Positions 35,595 through 46,118 of a DNA stretch of 64,000 nt are shown piece after piece. A program made the translations under genes and the position numbers. The DNA is from Larimichthys crocea. Taxonomy: Eukaryota > Chordata > Actinopteri > Sciaenidae. The stretch lies in NCBI RefSeq assembly GCF_000972845.2, contig NC_040018.1:310001-374000 (forward strand), in the 5' to 3' direction. Below the pieces are notes generated by a model. It was not told the DNA's origin and made no database searches. It worked only from the letters and a program-made list of their open reading frames with translations. The first letter of the stretch is position 1, and every line of letters starts with the position of its first letter.

Positions 35595-36490
35595 CAAACC
35601 GAGATGACAAAAAGAGACTCTCCTGCCTGAGGGAAAAGACTGATTAAGGCCAGCAAGGTCATCAAAAGCTTGCTTCAGCAGTTTTCCTCGACCTCCCATT
35701 TTAATATTTCTAACAAAGATTATAAATTAAGGAATGGTGTTCATGGATGTCACTAAGCTGTACTGCCACATCTCAATTTGCACAACAAGAAGCAAATCTG
35801 TCTGGCATGGGCACTTACAGAAGCGAGGATCCTAGGTAAGCCTAGGACACATTAGGTCCTTGCTCCACCCCAATATGCCTCTTTTTTCCCTCCCATTGGG
35901 CATGGACTTACTCTCCTACAGCGCAGCTAACCAAGGCCCAGAAGGAGGCTCTTCTACTTCATGTCGGTAGCAGAAGAGGCACTCAGCTATTTATTTTGAA
36001 CAGACAGGAGTTCAAGTGTCAAGTAAAGAATAATGTACAGCGAGCTGGTTATTGTTATGACGCAAACTCTGACAGCATGATGAAGTGTTATTTCAAAGCT
36101 GACTTCGGACATTCGGAATTTCCGTCTGAATGACGGTCTAACCATTCAACTGATGGTTCACAAGTTTTACTGCCTATAAAAGGTACTGTAGCTCCAAAAC
36201 ATGCTGTAAACTCACTGTAAGAGCTAAGACCAAAACAAAAACTAAATATTTAAAAGGCTCAGTGTCAAGGACTTAATGCCAGCAGTGTAGCTGCTGACTG
36301 TAACCCCATCAACTCTCTCTTTCCTAGCATGAATAAGCCAGCAATAGTTTTCCAGTTCTGGACTGCTGTGAGATCATGAAGGTTCAACATGGTAGACTCA
36401 GTGGAAGAGTAAATCCACAGCATCTGTATATATAAAAGGCACTGTCTTTTTTTGATTAGACACTAATGAAAAGGTAGTTATGCATATTGA
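35595..36490. other. Non-coding, possibly more LINE debris
   Basis: Basic-residue-like coding debris (about 35595-35660) may continue the LINE. Beyond that I recognise nothing. Confidence 0.3.
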
Positions 36491-36519
36491 ATTACATACA
36501 TATATACATATATACATAT

Positions 36520-36557
<38 letters not shown>

Positions 36558-36597
36558 CTTATATATTATATAATATATATATTATATATATATATTG
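36491..36597. repeat. Compound (TA)n/(CA)n microsatellite
   Basis: CATACATATATACATATAC, then a CA run, then (TA)n with breaks. It can fold on itself. Confidence 0.9.
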
Positions 36598-36738
36598 CAA
36601 ACACATGAAATGTCTGCTTCTGTTTACTACATTCAAGCTTATTTCACCATATATACAGAAGTCACTGCAAAACACACTTTAATAATGCTTCATTTATTCA
36701 AAGTACTTAAATTTAATCAGGGAATGTTTACTGTTAAG

Positions 36739-36766
36739 TATGACATAATTGTGGTGTTATGTCATA
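36739..36766. repeat. Perfect 10-bp stem hairpin
   Basis: TATGACATAA (36739-36748) and TTATGTCATA (36757-36766) are exact reverse complements around an 8-nt loop. The stem contains TGACAT/ATGTCA. Function unknown. Confidence 0.8.
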
Positions 36767-37458
36767 TTTATTAGTCAGACTGTTAGACACAATATAAAAC
36801 AAGATATTGATAAGCCTGATGCCCTTATCGACCAGGTACTGAAGGTTTGGAAAATTATGGAATGTATGGAAGACATACCTTGACTGTGCTGACTGTCCTG
36901 CTATTTGTTTAAAATGTTTGTATGCGGGGCAATTCAACATATAACATATATACATTATTATACATATACACATTATTTGAAAGGCTAATACTATCTATAA
37001 CCTATATTGTCATTTAGGCTATCTGCCATATTACCACATTGCTCTTTGCATAATCAGACTCCAGATTACACTACAGCATTACAAAGACAGGTCAGTAGGT
37101 GGCAGCACTTTTTTGCCACTAGATCTATGCATGACATTCCTTGCACACACCGCACCTGCCTCCTGAAGCTTTCGGCACCAGCTCCCAAAGGGCTTGCCAT
37201 CACTTCCAACCACCTCCATTCACACCCAGCGCCATTTATTTTTGATACCCTCTCGACATCTTTAGTGTCATCCCCGGGCTTCATGAACCTGCAGTCCATC
37301 CCGTGGGTTAGACTACAATGCTTGTTACTGCAGGCTAATGATGCTCACTTTCGACTTGTCAACGACATATGAAGCACCTGAGTGTCAAGACCTAGCCTAG
37401 GTCCCACCCTGCCCTACTTCTGATTCGTTAGTAGGCCTAGAATGAAAGCGGCACTTCT
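36767..37458. other. Non-coding with CTCF-like motif and an unconvincing 121-codon frame
   Basis: A plus-strand frame (37007-37372) is open for 121 codons. It starts at a non-AUG-like position, is His/Ser/Pro-rich and has no recognisable domain. It ends about 90 bp before the promoter-like cluster. Confidence 0.3.
37092..37105 (+). promoter_or_regulatory. CTCF-like core motif
   Basis: TCAGTAGGTGGCAG matches the core CCASYAGRKGGCRS at 13 of 14 positions (first base differs), followed by CAC. It lies 370 bp upstream of the promoter-like cluster at 37.46 kb. Occupancy is inferred only. Confidence 0.4.
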
Positions 37459-37535
37459 ATTGGATTCAGAGAAATGTCTATATAAATGTGGCCGAACTGA
37501 AGGGCGCGCACTCTTTCCTTTTCTTGCGCAGTCAA
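37459..37535 (+). promoter_or_regulatory. Core-promoter-like cluster: inverted CCAAT, TATA and TCT initiator
   Basis: ATTGG (inverted CCAAT, 37459-37463) is followed by TATATAAA (37479-37486) and, 32-34 bp after the TATA start, by CTCTTTCC (37511-37518). The last matches the TCT initiator (YC+1TTTYY, +1 at 37513) used by ribosomal-protein and other translation genes. About ten CpGs cluster from 37450 to 37600 in otherwise CpG-poor DNA. An ATG at 37535 opens only nine codons, so no coding exon is seen. It could be an orphan promoter, a first non-coding exon, a processed-gene remnant or a retroelement LTR. Confidence 0.4.
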
Positions 37536-38773
37536 TGGCAGCACCCTGGAGATGCAGCACGTAGTCATGCCGATATGCCGGAGATCCTGCACGGCGCCTG
37601 ATTTTAATATCTATTACCTAGAGGTACCACATTCTCAATATCTCCAGCAAATAAAGTTTTATAAAACATTTAGTCCACAGACCACTTTTTGAACTATTGA
37701 AATGTTCCCCCCACCAAAAAAAGTTAGTGACTTTGCGATGTTTTAACATAGTAGATGAGTACAGGTCAAGAAAGCAAACATTTGATGTTACATTTTTGTT
37801 TTTGTTATTGTCAAAGGACCTGGAAATAGCTTTTTGCCAACTAACTCTGGTCAAGACATAGACTCCACAGGCCAAAGACTAGCACTATCACAGTGTTAAC
37901 TAATTCTTACAATTTTAGCTCTACTACTTCAGTAAACACATGTTGTTTGTGCCACAGGAAAAAAATGCAAATTGAAAATACATTTCAAAGGTATAATGCG
38001 TGTTCCCTTTAACATTTCTCTCTTTTGATAGACAAAACAGTCTAATGTTGCGTCATTTTCAGGTGAGACATTTGGCTTCTATTCAGCTGGAAAATATGAC
38101 CATTAGTAACACGGACAAGCGGCAATAACAACAGTAGATATTGCTGTTCTTGATCTAGCTATAGTTAGCAATATACACTGCAGCCTCAGGCTATGTCCGC
38201 ACCAGGCCATAGCTACTGCTTTTCAAAAAAAATAAAAATGCTCCCCAGAGTGGATAAAATGCTGGTATTGTCAGTCTTAGATACCTCCACTTCTCCAAAT
38301 ATCCAGTACAACACTGCCACCCACACTCACATTTCCCTGGCACTCTTCTTACTTTCACCCTCTCCAGACCAATCGACTGTAGGTGTAATTAAGGTAATTG
38401 TGAAGTAACTATGGTGCTAGCAATCTTAAAACCCACATAAAATAAAAGCCTGTTCAGCTTGGGCTGTATAGTCATATGGCCATAATTTAAAAAAGAAAAA
38501 AAAAGAAAAAAGAAAGCACTGCTGTAAATTTCTATTCCAAGATGACACAATTATGTGATGAGCAGAACATAATGGTCCATAGCAAACTATAGTGAGAAAT
38601 TAAAGTCACCTTATGGTGGAAGGAGATACTTTGATGGACTAAGAGGCAGTGTTCTCAGGTCCATACAAACGTGACAGACATATTAGGTTTATACATTAAC
38701 CAAATTTTACATTTTGACAATAAATCTAACTTAATTTTCTCATACTTTAGACAATTCACATGTCATGAATGCG
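37536..38773. other. Non-coding
   Basis: Purine tract AAAAAAGAAAAAAAAAGAAAAAAG at about 38490-38516; otherwise nothing recognised. Confidence 0.4.
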
Positions 38774-38873
38774 ACTATATCTATATCTATATTATATATT
38801 CAATCTTGCATATATATATATATATATATATAATATATATATATATAGATATATATATATATATATATATAAA
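38774..38873. repeat. (TA)n microsatellite
   Basis: About 100 bp of TATC/TA repeats with short interruptions. The Tyr-Ile open frame over it is a product of the repeat. Confidence 0.9.
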
Positions 38874-40484
38874 ATTTGTCCTACTGTAACTATTTCATTT
38901 TATTCCCAAAATGTAAGGGAGGCAACACCTGAAAAACTCTAAGGGAGAGACATAATATAAATACAAATTTGATGTTGGGTCATAACTGATCAAAGTGTGT
39001 GCTCTTGTTAACTAAAGCATGTGTGAGCTTGTTAACTAAAACTAATCGTATTAGTTAACACGTTTGGTCAAGGGTTGCCCTTAATATATCTTCAATGCAT
39101 GTTTTTATTTGTTCATTGTCATCTTCTTTATTGACTGATTTATTGATACCCTAAGTGCCCTAAAATCCTTTATATCCCATATATTCTAAAGGTCAAGAAC
39201 AAATGACCTGAAAGTATCCAAAAGTTGGTTTTAATCTGAGAGAGTCAATATAACTTTAGAGGAATGTGCATGTTTACAGACAAAGGGTCACAACTAATGT
39301 AAACAAAATACATATTGTACATGATGATAAAGGAAGAAATCTGTGGAATAGTTGTCGTGAAGAAAAAATACAGCCCTATTACAGTTTAAAAATATATTAA
39401 TAATAATAATAACTTTTATTAAATTTTGATGCATTAACCTGTACTGTAACACTGCTTTAGTATATTATCTGACCATACAGTTACTACGTCAGCTATAGAA
39501 CTATCCAGGCTCTGAGCCACGTATGCTCTCCGTGGACACTGACGTGTTGCTAATGCAACCACAACTCACTGACCATCAGTCACTTTTTTTAATGTCCTAC
39601 TTCTTCCGTAACCCCCATGTTGCTACTCGTGGGTGTATTTAGGTTCTGCTTTCAAGTCATGGCCATTAAAGAATTTAACTTTTACTTGTATCTCTTACAA
39701 TAGACAATTATTCATATGGTTCATTGAAAATGTGAGCAACTATATACAGTAGCCTTGAGATGGAGGAAAGTTATCTAAAGGCAAAACACGACCCTGAAAA
39801 TTCAGAAGCATGAAAACTAGCTTCGTAATTAGATGCTAAATTAGTCCATGTGGACCAATTAGGCAAGACAAGACATGGGGGCTCTGTAATGCTTTGTCAA
39901 CAGAAATGAAACCAGTACAAGGAGACAGACGGGTTGAGAAGGAACAAGTCTGAATGAGAGACAGAAAAGGGAGGGGGCATGAGAGCATGTACCCTGATTA
40001 AAGGGAGAAGAGGATCAAAGAGATTTTTTTTGGCATGTGTGTGAAGATTAAACAAACCTTTAGAAGAAAAAGGGGTCCCATCATTTCCTGTATTAAGTTT
40101 GAATTAAATTTTAATGTGAAAACATTGCTTGATCTCTTTTACAAATGATGATGCTTTGATTTGGATGCTTAAAATGTAAGTGGAGTCCCTTAGCCCAATG
40201 CTGCGCTTGAAGTTCTTTACATTTCTTTTAAGTCTCTTCTCAAAATTTGCTGTTTTCCTTCTTACTTTTGAAAATTAGACTGATATCTGGAAATATTACA
40301 AATTATAAAAATGGTGGTATCTAACCATGCAGACAGTTTTGGCTCTGTTTTCCCAGGTATTTAGACATTCAGCTCTGAAACAGAGCACTGAAAACTGTGT
40401 TTGTCTCTCTATAGAAACAATGTTTTTATAGTAAAAACTGTCCACAGTGAGGTCTGTGGATTAACCAGAATCACAGAGGTGATA
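38874..40484. other. Non-coding, nothing recognised
   Basis: AT-rich, with a short (AAT)n at about 39398-39412 and GA-rich DNA at 39950-40010. No gene is supported. Confidence 0.4.
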
Positions 40485-40740
40485 TCTTTATCCACCATTT
40501 TAGTCCAGACTAAAATACCTTAGCAATTACTGGATGGATTGCCATGAAATCTCATACAGATATTTGTATTTTGCAGACAATATATCTTGGTTACTTTGGT
40601 GATCCCCTGACATCTTATTTTCTGGCAACACAAGGTTGTAGATCTGAGTGAAACTAGAACTATTATAGAACTATTGAATGAACTGCCATAAAATTCAGGT
40701 TCAAGGAGAGCTCCTTCAGAATAAACTGTAATCATTTTGA
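40485..40740 (+). repeat. High-copy teleost dispersed repeat, copy 2
   Basis: CACCATTTTAGTCCAGACTAAAATACC, CTGGATGGATTGCCATGAAAT and ACTTTGGTGATCCCCTGAC are the diagnostic left-half blocks of the repeat also found at 29477-29958. The second internal unit (CTATTGAATGAACTGCCATAAAATTC) is diverged and the right end is missing. Confidence 0.7.
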
Positions 40741-42602
40741 AGATGTCTTAACATTTAATCTAGCACATTATGATACCTTTTTTTGTGTCCAAGACTCAAT
40801 CTAAGCTATCTGTATGGCTAATTTTAAATCTAGTATGCTCAGGTAGATCCAAAGCAATTAAAAATGCTACGTGCTCCAGCAAGATGGTAAAAAAAAAAAA
40901 CATATCTACAATAACTGTACACAATCCCAGCTTGCTATACCATTTGACCAATTTTATGCAATTTCCCTGTCCTTCTTTCTGAAAGACAAAGCAGACACTG
41001 GTTTCATTATCTGTAATTTAGCTTAGAATGTGATAAACGTTGCTCTTTTATGTGTCTTAAGTTGATCACCTGATAGAGTTAGCTGGCTGCTGCGGTAGGC
41101 CATAAAAACCTTGACTGGCGGGATGTGCAGGCTGTTTTTGTTGTGCTGGTGCACCTGCAAGGGAAAGATAAGGGCACTGATGATAACAACCTGTCGGCAT
41201 TCTGACATTTCTCTGGACACTCAGCAATGAGCTGTTGGCCACAGCCCTGTGGAAAGAAAGGAGAACCGTCATTTGTAGGGGTGAAAAGGGGCTTTCTCAC
41301 CAATGACTTTACCAAAGGGAAAGCAAATCATAATACATTTTCAACGCCTATTTTCTATTAATAGGCACATTGTTGATTTCCTCAACAAGATAATAATGCA
41401 CAGCAAGCAAATTATACTGTTTAATCATCAAGAGTCAATACGAAAAACACTGCTCCACATACTATGTTTGCACAATACACAACAACTCAGAACAGTTGAA
41501 TAATTGGGTCTATTGCAATGCAATGCATTCACCTCATTTAAATTTGCATGTTAAGCAAGATTCATAATGAATTAAATTGTTCAATCAAGTGTGAATGTCA
41601 GTTTAAAAGATATTGCTATCACATTTTAATCAATAAATAACAAAAAAAAGTACACCTAATTAGCCACTTGGGATGCATGATGCAACTCTGCAAAGCCTGT
41701 TTTCGCTGGAAATGAAAAAAAAATCTGAAGTCAATATCCGTCAAGTGACAAATGATGAAGTACTGCGCGACAGGTGTCATGACGGATGTCCTGGATTTCT
41801 CGACAATTTTTCATGATCATTTAGTCAAGATGACAAGGCCAAGCCATATTTATACTGTAAGACAGATTCAGGTCATTTGTCTACATACTGTAGCATTGAT
41901 CCAACAATCCCTAAACTATGCTGAATGAGGCCTTCTGGGTAAATTAGTAGCTAGTACCTTGTTGGCGCTTTAGTGTGGAAAAATGAATGCACAGACTGTT
42001 GTTTTAGTGTTCGAATGAAATATACAGTGTTAGTGACTGTAAACCTGTAGCTGATCACCACCTCAAAGGCACTGCAGCACAAACTCCACAAGATAAATAC
42101 AGTTGCATTTCATTGAGTCGATCTTGTGATACAGTTTTGTAACATTAATCCACGCCTGTGACAGCAGCCTGCACTGTGCCAGCCATGTTGAATTATGTGA
42201 GCTGGAGGTGTTTACATTAATTTAGGGTTTATGGGTCTTGACATAAACACGGTGAGAATTGCCAGAAGTATTTTGCTGGCATTGTGCAGTATTTGAGATG
42301 CTTTATGATCTCAGGTTTTTCTTTCCAAATACAGATTTATTGTTCCCTCTTTCAAATGCCACCTTAGATTACTGAGAAATAAAATGTATTCATGTGTAGA
42401 GCATCATACCAATGTTTTATTGCAATAAAAAATATGATTGAATGTATAAAAAAAAGACAGAAACAAACACAGCAGATGCCATGAAACATTTTGTTTTAAG
42501 TTATGTACTAATTTTTTCAGTGTTGCTCAGTGTTTTTTTAAGACATTAAGACTTTTTTTTTTAAATACACTTTGTCTATTTGAATCTGTTGATTTCACCA
42601 AA
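40741..42602. other. Non-coding apart from one exon candidate
   Basis: Holds the minus-strand exon candidate at 41070-41154. An A12 run is at about 40890. Otherwise nothing is recognised. Confidence 0.4.
41070..41154 (-). CDS. Candidate internal coding exon, Pro/Gln-rich, unknown gene
   Basis: On the minus strand a pyrimidine-rich acceptor (CTTATCTTTCCCTTGCAG) precedes 85 nt that end ATCAG before a GTGATC donor. In one frame the exon reads GAPAQQKQPAHPASQGFYGL and continues PQQPANSI, a low-complexity Pro/Gln/Ala composition seen in disordered regions of nuclear and RNA-binding proteins. It enters in phase 1 and leaves in phase 2. A second acceptor (CTCCTTTCTTTCCACAG) at 41246 would give a 177-nt exon, open in the same frame but entered in a different phase, so the two cannot share one upstream coding exon. 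The donor is weak after its GTGA. A second frame is also open. It lies 2.1 kb downstream of the minus-strand donor at 43263, so it could belong to the same transcript, but that exon's frame-0 end does not match phase 1 directly. I do not recognise the protein. Confidence 0.3.
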
Positions 42603-42731
42603 ATATATCTTAACCCTCATGCGTCAGTTTAATTTACTACCCTCTTAAGTCATTAAGGACAAAAATGTCCAAAAATACGCAAATATATTAAATATCTTAA
42701 CCCTCATTCATCACTATGGACATTTTTGTCC
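42603..42731. repeat. TTAACCCTC repeat pair with a 14-bp inverted repeat (piggyBac-like MITE debris?)
   Basis: TTAACCCTCATGCGTCA (from 42610) and TTAACCCTCATTCATCA (from 42697) are direct copies 87 bp apart. GGACAAAAATGTCC (42657-42670) and GGACATTTTTGTCC (42718-42731) are exact reverse complements. TTAA followed by CCCT is how piggyBac-type ends look after insertion at TTAA, and similar TTAACCCTC repeats are common in fish. No opposite end is present, so this is a tentative assignment. Confidence 0.4.
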
Positions 42732-43257
42732 ATTCTTTCCTCTTTATCTGGCCATTAATTTGCCTGTATTAGTGCATGTGGCACATGTAACAAAGTTTTT
42801 CTCTTGACTTTTTTTAAATAAATCTAGAGAACACATTAAGAACAATGACTACCCTCTTGAATTAATAAATTTAAATACATATTTAAATATTACAAATGGA
42901 ATCATTATATTCTAAAAAGTTTACAAATGAATAGTTTGCTCTGCTTTTCCCTGCATAAATCTTTTACACAACTCCAGCCCTGCTCAAAACTACCAAACAC
43001 TCAGTCATTTATTAGCTAGTTAAGAGAGCAACAGGTAACAGGTAGATCTGAATGAAAACACAGCACATAGTAGGTGATGAGATGAATACACTGGGACACA
43101 GGACAAACCTAAAAGCACTGGCACATTTTCTTGAGTTGTCCTAAAACATGCACATGCACGTCAGTGTCAAAATATATCAGCAACAGATGAAATGTGCCAG
43201 AGGGTGAAATACTTTCAGCAATTTCCAAATTAACACGAATATTAAAACTGTATTCAA
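42732..43257. other. Non-coding (would be intron of the minus-strand transcript)
   Basis: AT-rich, no exon or repeat recognised. Confidence 0.35.
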
Positions 43258-43263
43258 ACTCAC

Positions 43264-43389
43264 CATTTTACGTTTCCCAATGGCTGTTGTTGAAAAGTTG
43301 TTTTCCAGCATGGGGCACCTCTTCAAAACAAATCTATTTTTTCCAAACTTTTCCAAACAACTAGCTGGCTGGCTGCTAGCATCCTCCAA
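43264..43389 (-). CDS. Candidate first exon of a divergent minus-strand gene
   Basis: On the minus strand a frame is open from just after an in-frame TGA (about 43420) to an excellent splice donor, AAAATG|GTGAGT (intron starts at 43263). Within it the first in-frame ATG, 48 nt before the donor, gives MLENNFSTTAIGKRKM; its start context is weak. The donor-proximal ATG (last codon of the exon) has a better context, so the exon could be nearly all 5' untranslated with translation starting at its last codon. Upstream residues in the open frame (CLEKFGKNRFVLKRCP) would need a non-AUG start. It faces away from the plus-strand exon 445 bp to the right across CpG-rich DNA. No family is recognised, and a non-coding divergent transcript is equally possible. 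Confidence 0.3.
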
Positions 43390-43940
43390 AGGTGTGCCGA
43401 GTAAACCTCCACGCTGATCTCAGGACAGTGACGGCCGTCAAACACCGATAGGGATAATAAACAGTGGCTTTTGCCACTGACCTCAGATCAGCCTTACGTT
43501 ACGCTGTTGGGCTTTTAGAGGCGTTGCTGGGGACTGGGACCAACGGTTAATAACCGTAAAACCTAGTGTAGACGTTACCGCTTTATTACCATAACACATG
43601 AAAAGCGAGGGGGGGGGGACAAAAAAATAATGTTGTTATTCAGGCGCCACCGCTGAGCTGAGGTTGAACTTTCCAACTTTTTTTCTCGATAGGACTTCAC
43701 CACTCTGAGGACTGCGCGCAAAATGAGGTTTAGCTTGTAAAAAAATCTCGCTCAACGTTACGCAAGCTGGACCTGCAAAGAAGAAAGTTAGCTGAACTAT
43801 CAACTGAGTCCTCTGTGGTGGAAGACCTCAAAAATGGGGGACATTATGTATCGTCTTCAAACACCTGTAGCTAGGTAAGCAAACACACTCACCTGTCCTC
43901 TCGGCCTGACGGTTAAATGACCGGATGTGGTCTGCTTGCA
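43385..43940. promoter_or_regulatory. CpG-rich segment, candidate bidirectional promoter
   Basis: I count roughly 25-30 CpGs in about 560 bp, against very few in the surrounding AT-rich DNA. Vertebrate CpG clusters usually mark promoters. Exon-like sequences with good donors leave it in both directions (minus at 43263, plus at 43875). No TATA box is seen at a useful place, as is usual for CpG promoters. It contains a G10 tract at about 43609-43619. Confidence 0.5.
43834..43874 (+). CDS. Candidate first coding exon of an unidentified plus-strand gene
   Basis: ATG at 43834 lies in a strong vertebrate start context (A at -3, G at +4: AAAATGG). It opens 13 codons, MGDIMYRLQTPVA, plus two bases (AG), and stops at a near-consensus donor, CTAG|GTAAGC (intron from 43875), leaving phase 2. 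An in-frame TAG at 43789-43791 shows that the frame does not extend upstream, so the ATG is the natural start. The preceding 150-400 bp are CpG-rich, as expected of 5' UTR and promoter. The remaining exons would lie downstream. I found none I could defend in the next 20 kb, so intron 1 is probably long. I do not recognise the peptide; 13 residues are too few to name a family. Confidence 0.45.
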
Positions 43941-44374
43941 CCTGTACCGGAGTTGATGTGGTTATTTTGTTTTTATTTGGTGTAATAACTTATCCTTATC
44001 CTAATTTGTATATATATATATAGTATATATATATATATATATATATAATATAATAGATAGACAGGGTGGCATGCATTGAAAACAATTAAATTCCTCAGTT
44101 CATAGAGCCTGTTAATGTTATTGTAGCCTGGTAGTTTATTTATTTATGTGTTTAGTGGGCATTTAAGTTTGTTTTTGTATACATTTCTTCATGGCAAAAT
44201 AAAATGACAAGAAAGCAAGACAAGTCAGGTAACCTGATAAGTAATACAATATATCCAATAGAGGAGTGTGTAAGTCATGTGTTGTGAACTTAAACTTAAA
44301 AATGTCAGTCAGTTAGTGTTCAATGTGCTGCTCCTAATCTACTTCAACTGTATTCTCATAAAACATATCAATGA
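43941..44374. other. Non-coding with (TA)n microsatellite
   Basis: (TA)n with interruptions at about 44008-44055; otherwise nothing recognised. If the exon at 43834 is real, this is the start of its intron 1. Confidence 0.4.
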
Positions 44375-44572
44375 GTGTGGACAAAATATCAGAAACACCT
44401 CATTATGTGAGGTAAAGTTGAATTAACACCGCTCTATTACACTTTTATACAAAACCTGATCATTGTAACCTGTATGCAGGTAGGGTTTAGCTTATTTCAT
44501 GCCTGTTGTATTAAACTGCATCAGTATTAGCTAGGTGTATCCCAGAAACTGGCAACTGACTGTACAAATTGG
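44375..44572 (+). repeat. Dispersed teleost repeat
   Basis: Starts GTGTGGACAAAATATCAGAAACACCTC and ends TAGGTGTATCCCAGAAACTGGCAACTGACTGTAC. These two ends bracket a recurrent percomorph repeat I recognise. Class unknown. Confidence 0.5.
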
Positions 44573-45159
44573 ACACAAGTAGGGCCGACAATGGTGTTGC
44601 AACAATGACGTAGAAGAACACGTTTCAGAGGCAATTATATTTGAGAGCCAGAGGACAATGCTGTTTATGATCTAAGTCGCGAATATTCCGCTGAGAAGCC
44701 TTTAACAATGGGGTTTCACAGCCTCCTCCGCATCTGATCGAAATTGAAAGCAGCAGCCATTCACAAGAGACAAGGGGCCATCTAACGATGTAATGGTTAC
44801 CATTAGCTGTCATCTTCCAGTGTGTGTAGTCAGGATAGATCATGTGAAACATAACAGCAGTAGTTCTTTGACATGAAATCAGCACCTGACCCCTGCATGC
44901 AGCTACACGTTAATGTACTTGTCAAATCTAACAAGGGTGGAGAGCACGATCAAACGTGAGCAACCTGTAACAATGAGTTAGGACCTCATCAAAGCAATAT
45001 CCTCAGTGTCTGTATCAGGTACTGCCATGCAAAAAGTTTTAATTTTGAAGATCGATTTAATTTTAACTACACTAGTGGAAGTATTTACATTGCAATCTAC
45101 AGTTAGTCACCATCATCACTAAAGCAAGATAAAACATTTAAACCCCTGGCTGCTTTAAT
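44573..45159. other. Non-coding, nothing recognised
   Basis: No repeat, exon or regulatory site is supported. Confidence 0.35.
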
Positions 45160-45612
45160 CTGAGCAGGTATGGCTCCACTCCACTGTGTAGAAGGGATAT
45201 CCTGACAAAGTATTTTTGGCTCTGATCATGATCCAAGTCCTTTAACACTGGGTATCTGCCGATACTGAGCCTAAAGACTTAAATATTGATTAAATATGTG
45301 TCAGACACATTGAAGTAAAGCTGTAACGTACTAAACCTCACAAAATGCATTTGTCAGGAATGTGTTGATGCCAAATGCTGGAGGTCCTGTTTTAAAAATC
45401 GAAATTTTATCAGCTTAAATTAAACTTATGACTAAAAACAGCATCTGCTGCCTGAATGTTTGCTAATGATAACTGGTCAAAAAACAGTAGAGTACACTAA
45501 AGAAAGGATTGGATTTTGATTGTCAGTACAAACTCATGTAAAAATGCCCAGATTGGCCTCCTAATACTGATCCTCGGGATCAGCATCTCTGCTATTTAGT
45601 CTCAGGTCTAGC
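45160..45612 (+). repeat. Diverged teleost repeat with GTATCTGCCGATACTGAG core
   Basis: GAGCAGGTATGGCTC, TTTAACACTGGGTATCTGCCGATACTGAGCC and CTGATCCTCGGGATCAG (a perfect 7-bp stem, 45567-45583) are blocks of a known fish repeat built around GGTATCGGCCGATACC-like palindromes. It is heavily diverged and the boundaries are approximate. Confidence 0.45.
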
Positions 45613-46027
45613 TGTTTAATAATTCATTTTTGAATATTGGAAGAGTTTCCAGACTCTGTCTGTGCCCTGTTTGCACTGGCTGGCATTTTGCATTGTAAGA
45701 GGGACTGTTGCAATACTTCATTATGATTGATCAACACATAGAGTGAGCAGCTGTCCTTTTGTGTTTCTGCAACTACCATGGGGGCTGTAGGCATGTGTAA
45801 GAAATAAAAGACATTTATTGCATCATCTTAAAGCACCATTTCACAGGGGCATACCTAGCCATATAATTGCTATGGTTCTGTGGAGCTTTTTTTTTTTTTT
45901 TTTTCTTTTTTTTACTTTGCCGGCATTGTGAGAGATGTGCACTTTATTCTTGCACGTTTCAAGGCACCAAATCTCTGGGACACTGTTTCATTCCCATTGG
46001 CAAGCAATTAAATGTGCATATGGATTA

Positions 46028-46118
<91 letters not shown>

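Noticed and set aside
37007..37372. 121-codon plus-strand frame upstream of the promoter-like cluster
   Set aside because: It ends before the promoter cluster, has no recognisable motif, and crosses the CTCF-like motif. Not enough to call a gene.
38671..38889. 72-codon Tyr-Ile-rich frame
   Set aside because: Translation of the TA microsatellite.
43735..43800. E2F-type site at the GCGCGCAAAA in the CpG segment
   Set aside because: The match to TTTSSCGC breaks at one core position; not enough to annotate.
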